From Prostheceraeus crozeri (lineage: Eukaryota; Platyhelminthes; Polycladida; Euryleptidae): 64,000 nucleotides of DNA. Below the pieces are notes generated by a model. It searched no databases and was not told the origin of the DNA. It was given only the letters and a program-made list of their open reading frames with translations. Shown piece after piece: positions 58,304-64,000 of the stretch. Position numbers and translations under genes: made by a program. Position 1 is the first letter of the stretch; each line of letters opens with the position of its first letter. The stretch lies in NCBI GenBank assembly GCA_907163375.1, contig CAJQUW010004441.1, positions 96,462 through 160,461 on the forward strand. Reading direction: 5' to 3'.

Positions 58304-58964
58304 AAGAATTGAAGAAGAGATGACGTCGAGATTCTCGTCGACATGTTTCGACGGATGATAAACCATATTAAAAATTAAATTAATATTCCATTGATCTGTT
58401 GAAGCTAAAAGCGACATCTCTTGCTAAACTATTTTTTGGGACATGTCATTGATCATACTTGATTGTGATGAAGGAAATAGCTTATCATGCTCAGTGCTAT
58501 CATTGTCAATCAATTTTTTCCGATATCCATGTGGCTCTTCAAACACTAAAATATTCCCATTTGCCCTGAGGCTTAAAATAGTTTGTATTCATAAGCTGCT
58601 TGAACTTTCAGTCACAAGCCTTTTCTGATACCCTAGCATATGCCATCTAATTCCTGATAGATATTAATTGCTAACTGTCGTCGCATTGCTGCGTGAAGCC
58701 GGTTGAGATGGAATAACAAATCGAAATCTGAGAGAGAGATACATTTCAAAGAGTCATATTGGGAATTCTGTACACGATCCGTCAACAACACTCACTTTCT
58801 CACTAAAGAAATCTGGCTGCCAACAACGATGTGATTGATTCTACAGGAGCCCCGTCTGAGTGGCCATTGGAGATTAAGAGATTAATTGAGAGAAGACAGC
58901 ATAAGAAGGACAGACATCATAATCAACATATAGAAAATCTAGAACCGTGGCTGTTTGACGGAAG

Positions 58965-59396
58965 ATGCACTGCACCCTGTACACACATTTGGGAATGACC
59001 AATTCACCATTTCTTCGCATGATTATCAGCGACTTTTCATCAGGTGCAAAGAAATCAATTGCACACCTGCTGGCTCGTAGACGTACTCATAGCATCAAGA
59101 ATGTGGAGATCGTCCTCGTCATGACGTCCGTCTTTCACAGCCGCAAAAAATTTCCTGACAGATTGAATAGAATTACTTTTTTAATAAAACGTAAACCTTC
59201 GAAAATCAGGCCATCTAGACGAATTTTGCATCTTGCTTTGGCACGTGTCAGACTAAATCATATATGGTCAGAGAGCTATCAAGCCTCTGGTGTAGGCTGG
59301 TCTCTACCATGGCCAACTTCTAAATACATGTCACTTATTCGTAGCATCAGCTTCGTTAGCTTCACGTGCGGTATCCCGAAGACGATGTTGATTTGA
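58965..59396 (+). CDS. Open frame of 143 codons, unknown
   Basis: It is the longest unexplained frame in its neighbourhood. It is rich in R, S and I, with no recognisable domain, signal peptide or membrane segment. Upstream in another frame, 58843-58985 is also open and protein-like (EWPLEIKRLIERRQHKKDRH). Together they might be a decayed exon or element. A chance frame is equally possible. Confidence 0.15.
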   Translation: MHCTLYTHLGMTNSPFLRMIISDFSSGAKKSIAHLLARRRTHSIKNVEIVLVMTSVFHSRKKFPDRLNRITFLIKRKPSKIRPSRRILHLALARVRLNHIWSESYQASGVGWSLPWPTSKYMSLIRSISFVSFTCGIPKTMLI

Positions 59397-60808
59397 AAAA
59401 TTGCTTCGTTGTAATTGGAAGCTAAGCGTATCTGGCACCTGGTAAGCACTTATCACGAAACAATGCGCAACCACTAATATAAATGATAACAGACTTCCGA
59501 TTTGGCACTAGCACATAATATGGACATGCACGTGAATATCCCTCAACAGAAAATTTAAGAACAAATGGGAGAATGAAGGAAGAGAAGAGGACAGCCAAGT
59601 CGAAAGTTGCATCGCGATTAAAATGTAGAACTGCATTATTCAATTTCATAGCTGAAATTATCAACAGAACAGAAGCATTATAGTGTACTGACTGCTGTAT
59701 GTATGACCTAACGACGTGTAGGCTACCGTGCCCGACAAGGCACGAAAATTCGCAGTGTAATATACATTTTTTTAATATTAATTGGATTCAAATAACATGC
59801 TCTCTAGATCACTGCTCAAGTAGATTCAATATAAAAATTAGATCCGATATAATCGCCAATTAGTCCGGTCGTTTCTGCGCTATATGAGGGCAAGCACAAA
59901 CACGATATCAGTGCTGAAATGAATCAAAGTAAGCTGTCAGTTGACGTAGCCAGTTGTTGAACTTGATAGCAGTCCGACACCCATACAAAAGACACTCGGC
60001 ATCATGCCTGATGACACAACATGTATACTATCAAGCTCTATCTTGGCAACGACTTCATCAAGTGATTTCTCTTAAATTTCCGATGTCGCAATGATTTTAG
60101 AAATGGTTGGCATTTGACGAGCTCTATTGCTGAATTTCACACTAAAAAAATCCGCAGCCTCCCGCGTATTGCATTGAAGAAAAAACCGTCAAGGACTTCT
60201 ATATATTGTCTCAGCATTTCATTAAACAGATCTTAGTCCAAATTTCATTTGCCACAACCACTGCTTCAAAGCATTTCTACTGAGAATCGTTCTGCGGAAC
60301 ATGTCAAATTACTCTAGCCACTTCGCATAGCAAAGTTGCACCGGAGATGTCATTTGATCTTTTCGTTGGGTTGTCACAACGGCAGAGATCGATTGCAATG
60401 CAATGTCAAACAGTTCGAGTCTCAAGCATGGATTTGACTTAATCAACTTGGAAGGATTGCTTCCTTTTTGATTTGAAAATTTTGAAGGAATGCATAGACG
60501 CATGAAAAATTGCTTGTTGTTAATAATATGCATGAGATTCTCTGTCCACTTCATGAATTCTTCCAGCTTCATTGAATGGTTCCCGACAGACCAGTAAGCT
60601 CTACTTCACTCCAATATCAAACGTGACGTCAAACATATGAGCTTGCTCTAATAAATCAAAACTTTTGGAAATATTTGGTCGGTAATTGAGGCAAAATATC
60701 GACAATTTGTGTTCCTTGACCTATGTGTCTGGCTGGAGGCATTGGAGGTTCCGATAAATGTGGCAGAGGTTTTTATGTTTGAGTGTTGGGTCCTCCATTA
60801 TTCCCCGC
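59397..60808. other. No recognised gene
   Basis: AT-rich sequence with short frames on both strands and no recognised repeat or domain. Confidence 0.35.
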
Positions 60809-60816
60809 GCCTGTTT

Positions 60817-61578
60817 CCCGACTGGAATCTTTACATGTTTTGCTGGATTAATCGGGCGCGCCGGCGCGCTCGATAAGCGATATTTTCTAAAAAAAGAACA
60901 TATCCCAGCGCGCCGGCGCGGCGCGATTTGGCCTTTGATGAAGTACATTTTAGGATACTAACGGAGTAGTAACAAACAGTATACTGTAGAGAGTATTTAT
61001 TATTTATTTACCGGTACTTAGAGAGTACTTAGAGAGGCTTTATTATCTTGTACAATATATCATCGGAAAATGAAATAACTACAGAATGAACTGGGTAAGA
61101 TTTCGAATTCGAAATAGGCCTACTGGCTGCGAGATTTCATTTACTTTTCTATAATTTCTTTTTGTGGTAAATCGTCAACCGTATATCTTAAACACTATCT
61201 ACTCAGACAAACTCCATGAAAAAGACACGTTTCTATAGATACAGTACGGCGTAAATCAGTTCTGTGGAAATATGACCTGTATCCTATTCATTCGTGCAAA
61301 TATAACGCAAAAAATATTGCGAATGAAAGGATGAAAACGTACTCGTTCAACTTAAATTACTGTGTTCGGTTACGGCGCGCATTAAACTCATCATGCGGAT
61401 TTTTATTGAGTAGAATCTATAAATAGAATTTGGTGCCGGCGCGCTTTAATCCGGAAGGATCTATAAATAGATTTTGCTCCCGGCGCGCCTTAGTCTGGAA
61501 TAATCTATAAACAGAATTTGGTGCCGGCGCGCACCGGCTCATAAGCCCGGCGCGCTTGATGTAAAGATTCCAGTCAGG
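60817..61578. mobile_element. MITE with GGCGCGCC-rich arms and 8-bp target duplication
   Basis: CCCGACTGGAATCTTTACAT (60817-60836) is mirrored at the right end by CCTGACTGGAATCTTTACAT (inverted, 61559-61578), 19 of 20 identical. GCCTGTTT lies exactly outside both ends (60809-60816 and 61579-61586). The arms just inside are unusually GC-rich: GGGCGCGCCGGCGCGC at 60857-60872, CGCGCCGGCGCG near 60909, and three TCTATAAA-spaced GCGCGC blocks at 61420-61560. The centre is AT-rich. Non-coding, 762 bp, superfamily unassigned. Confidence 0.85.
61416..61530. repeat. Imperfect tandem repeat with GGCGCGC blocks
   Basis: The unit ATCTATAAATAGAATTTGGT followed by a GCCGGCGCGC block occurs three times (about 61416, 61460 and 61503) with small changes. 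It forms the inner part of the right arm of the MITE at 60817. Confidence 0.75.
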
Positions 61579-61586
61579 GCCTGTTT

Positions 61587-63180
61587 CAGGTAACATAGAT
61601 ATGTCAATGCTTGCATTCAAGTCTACGAATTGCAGCATCTGTATGTTGGATAAATCATATATTTTGACACTATCTTACAAGGATCTCAAATGATCAACAT
61701 CCGATGCGCAAATGAACAAACAGTTCCTATCAGTCAGGTTTCCAATGCCGAATGCCTAGCGAAATAATTCAATTGGCAAGTAGGTCCATCAATGACTCAA
61801 ATTGTTAAATCTTTAATCAAAAATCAGCAATAAGCTAGCAAGGTTTTATGCTATGGCAAGATTGATTGACAATCATTAGATCTGAACACATGAAAAATAA
61901 ACCCACGAGGATAAGATCATCTGAGCGAAAATCAATACTTTTAGGGAAGATAAGCAGATTTTAAGTTGGCTCTGATAAATATTTCTATACATTGACAAGT
62001 TTAAACGTTTTCAGTGGCCAATCAAGCAGTGGAATGATTTGAATCTTTTCCATGCATATCCACATGGATTATGACTGCGTTTGCAACTGAGGAATGCAAC
62101 AAGAATATCTCTCGTTGATCTCTGTTCGGAATATCACACTGCACAATTTCTGAACACCATGTAATGTGTGATATGTATTTAGTGTCGATGAACATGAAGA
62201 ATCTGCCCACTCTATGAATCTACCGCTGCATCTCTGAATCAACCAGTATTAGTAGTTATTGGAGTTCTCTTTGTAATATCTTAACTTCTCAGATTTATTC
62301 ATTTGAAGTGGTGAAGTGAGTCAATATGACGCTCATTCAATGATGTATGTTGTGTATTCCGATATTGTATGCATTTCTTTTGGTTTTTGCAATGGCTGTT
62401 GGCTCTAAAAAGCTGTTTTTTTCTTTGAAGATGTCCTCTGTTGCGAAAAAATGAATCAGTGTGGTGATAATGTGCGATTTACTGCAGCAGGCGGAGGTAC
62501 GACTCATATTTTGAGAACTCCTTGGCAGCCGCAGGTAGTAGAGTGTCTGTATATCACTCATCAGAATCATGGAAATGTTCAATCATTTGAAATAAGTGTG
62601 GTAAAGTACCACTCGATTTATGTACACCTTGCTTTGAGACATCTTTGGCAATTTCTCTCATTTGTTTTATTACATCGTTGAATAGATCTATACTTTCACG
62701 CGCTAAAGTTGTGGAAACGACTCGTTTGCTTACCACGTGGTGTCACATAATCAATCCGAGGACTTATTCCTTGAAATTAATGCGTCCGTGTATATTTGAA
62801 TGCCTACAAATTGTGCCTCAAGTAATAAAATTGTGATTCTGTCATACTTCTTCTAGTTGGAGACTACTGCAAGACAGTTCTCAAATTCTGCTTCAGGGTG
62901 TCGCCACCACCTGACAGCGTTCTCTGGTATTTAGACGATTCAAGAATCAATGACAATTTCTTTCAGTTAGATAGGTTCAATTTTAACACTCCTCGTGTGC
63001 ACTGTCAGCATTTATTAGGATCAGCCTATTGCCTTGTAAAAGGAAATGACGATACAATTGGTTTTCGGTAGACCGAATGAACAAGATTTCAGTTTTTGAG
63101 ACGTTTGTAAATTGGTTTTGTGAAGTAGCATCTTGAATTGAGGTACTAGGTTTATCGACCTTATTTATATATTATATATA
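61587..63180. other. No recognised gene
   Basis: A minus-strand frame at 62554-62736 (LFNDVIKQMREIAKDVSKQG) looks helix-like but has no recognised family or clear splice sites. Otherwise AT-rich, ending in a TATATATTATATATA run at 63164-63180. Confidence 0.35.
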
Positions 63181-63935
63181 TGGTTACAAACAACAATCAA
63201 AGTCAATGAAAAATTGATAAAGTACAGGCATAGCCATAGCGGCCAAGAGATTCACTCAATCAACGAAACCAACACCACAAACTAATGATAATGATCCCAA
63301 AGGATGCGCAATTCAGTCCCCATCCTCCTGCATGCCCTGCAACGGACAGAGCAGGCTCTCAAAGTTTACCTAATTTCACGGACTTAACGAAATTTGACCA
63401 AAAAACTTTTTGACCTAGAATTGCGCATCCTTTGGGATCATTAACGTTAGTTTGTGGTGTTGGTTTCATTGATTGAGTGAATCTCTTGGCCGCTTTGGCT
63501 ATGCTTGAAATTAGTAGAAGAGATGGTCAAATTTCGTAAAGTCCGTGAAATTAGGTTAACTTTGAGAGCCTGCTGTGTCCGTTGCAGGGCATGCAGGAGG
63601 ATGGGGACTGAATTGCGCATCCTTTGGGATCATTAACATTAGTTTGTGGTGTTGGTTGCATTGATTGAGTAAATCTCTTGGCCGCTATGGCTATGCTTGA
63701 AATTAGCAGAAGACATGGTCAAATTTCGTAAGGTCCGTAAAATTAGGTCAATTTTGAGAGCCTGCTGTGTCCGTTGCAGGGCATGCAGGAGGATGGGGAC
63801 TGAATTGCGCATCCTTTGGGATCATTAACATTAGTTTGTGGTGTTGGTTGCATTGATTGAGTGAATCTCTTGGCCGCTATGGCTATGCCTGTACTTCATC
63901 AATTTTTCATTGACTTTGCTTGTTGTTTGTAACCA
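63181..63935. mobile_element. Foldback element with near-identical arms and 192-bp repeats
   Basis: The left end TGGTTACAAACAACAATCAA and the inverted right end TGGTTACAAACAACAAGCAA continue for at least 83 bases with two differences seen. The left arm (63181 to about 63405) is a reverse copy of the repeat unit. The right part holds the unit in direct tandem: AATTGCGCATCCTTTGGGAT starts at 63419, 63611 and 63803. No target duplication was found; the left flank is an AT microsatellite. Non-coding. The high arm identity suggests a recent origin or gene conversion. Confidence 0.85.
63419..63888. repeat. 192-bp tandem repeat, about 2.4 units
   Basis: Units start at 63419, 63611 and 63803 (spacing 192 and 192). 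Each runs from AATTGCGCATCC through TTGGCCGCT and GTCAAATTTCGTAA to GGCATGCAGGAGGATGGGGAC. The third is cut short where it joins the right terminus. A further inverted unit forms the left arm at 63212-63400. Confidence 0.95.
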
Positions 63936-64000
63936 GCCGTAAATAATCACAAAGTTAAGAATGGTTGGTGTAGCTAAAGTATATCTAGCAAAGTAAAATA

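Noticed and set aside
62554..62736. Helical-looking minus frame (LFNDVIKQMREIAKDV) as an exon
   Set aside because: I could not find a convincing acceptor and donor pair, and the family is not recognisable.

Overview
The window is nuclear DNA from an animal, probably a marine invertebrate. It is AT-rich, has few genes, has split coding exons with canonical splice signals, and is crowded with animal-type transposons. I cannot place the phylum. The only well-supported host gene is a cadherin on the minus strand. Its first coding exon (32466-32872) encodes a signal peptide, one whole cadherin repeat and the start of a second. Its next exon (8838-9079) continues that second repeat. Both junctions are canonical and their phases match (phase 2 to phase 2), so one intron of about 23.4 kb (9080-32465) separates them. 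The gene runs on towards and probably past the left edge, and its 5' UTR probably lies upstream of 32872.

The giant intron is a transposon nest. It holds two copies in opposite orientation of a non-autonomous hAT-like family with 8-bp target duplications (9832-11913 and 27382-30613). The first carries a broken piggyBac end, the second a complete but dead Tc1-like element (28052-29677). It also holds a hAT-like element interrupted by a pogo-like MITE (13285-14097 with 13331-13742), a Merlin element with an exact 8-bp duplication (14969-16727), a 516-bp MITE (21816-22331), an L2/CR1-type LINE tail, and several tRNA-derived SINEs.

Left of exon 2 (1-8838) are a LINE reverse transcriptase piece at the edge, a hAT-like element with a 64-bp tandem array and an AATTAATT-rich array (4187-5989), and a hAT transposase relic (6458 to about 7110). 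Right of the cadherin start lie two LINE remnants (33.5-35.3 kb), a hairpin MITE (36.4 kb), a SINE (38.7 kb), a long foldback element (about 38.95-39.87 kb), a second Tc1-like relic (47768-48866) next to a THAP-like zinc-finger remnant, a hammerhead-like RNA motif (54317-54356), a LINE 3' half with a restriction-endonuclease-like domain (56.6-57.9 kb), a GGCGCGCC-rich MITE (60817-61578), and a foldback element with 192-bp repeats (63181-63935).

Many transposon boundaries rest on paired terminal repeats and target duplications read directly from the sequence. No intact transposase or reverse transcriptase was found, so everything mobile here looks dead or dependent on enzymes encoded elsewhere. 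I found no CRISPR array, operon or other prokaryotic feature.
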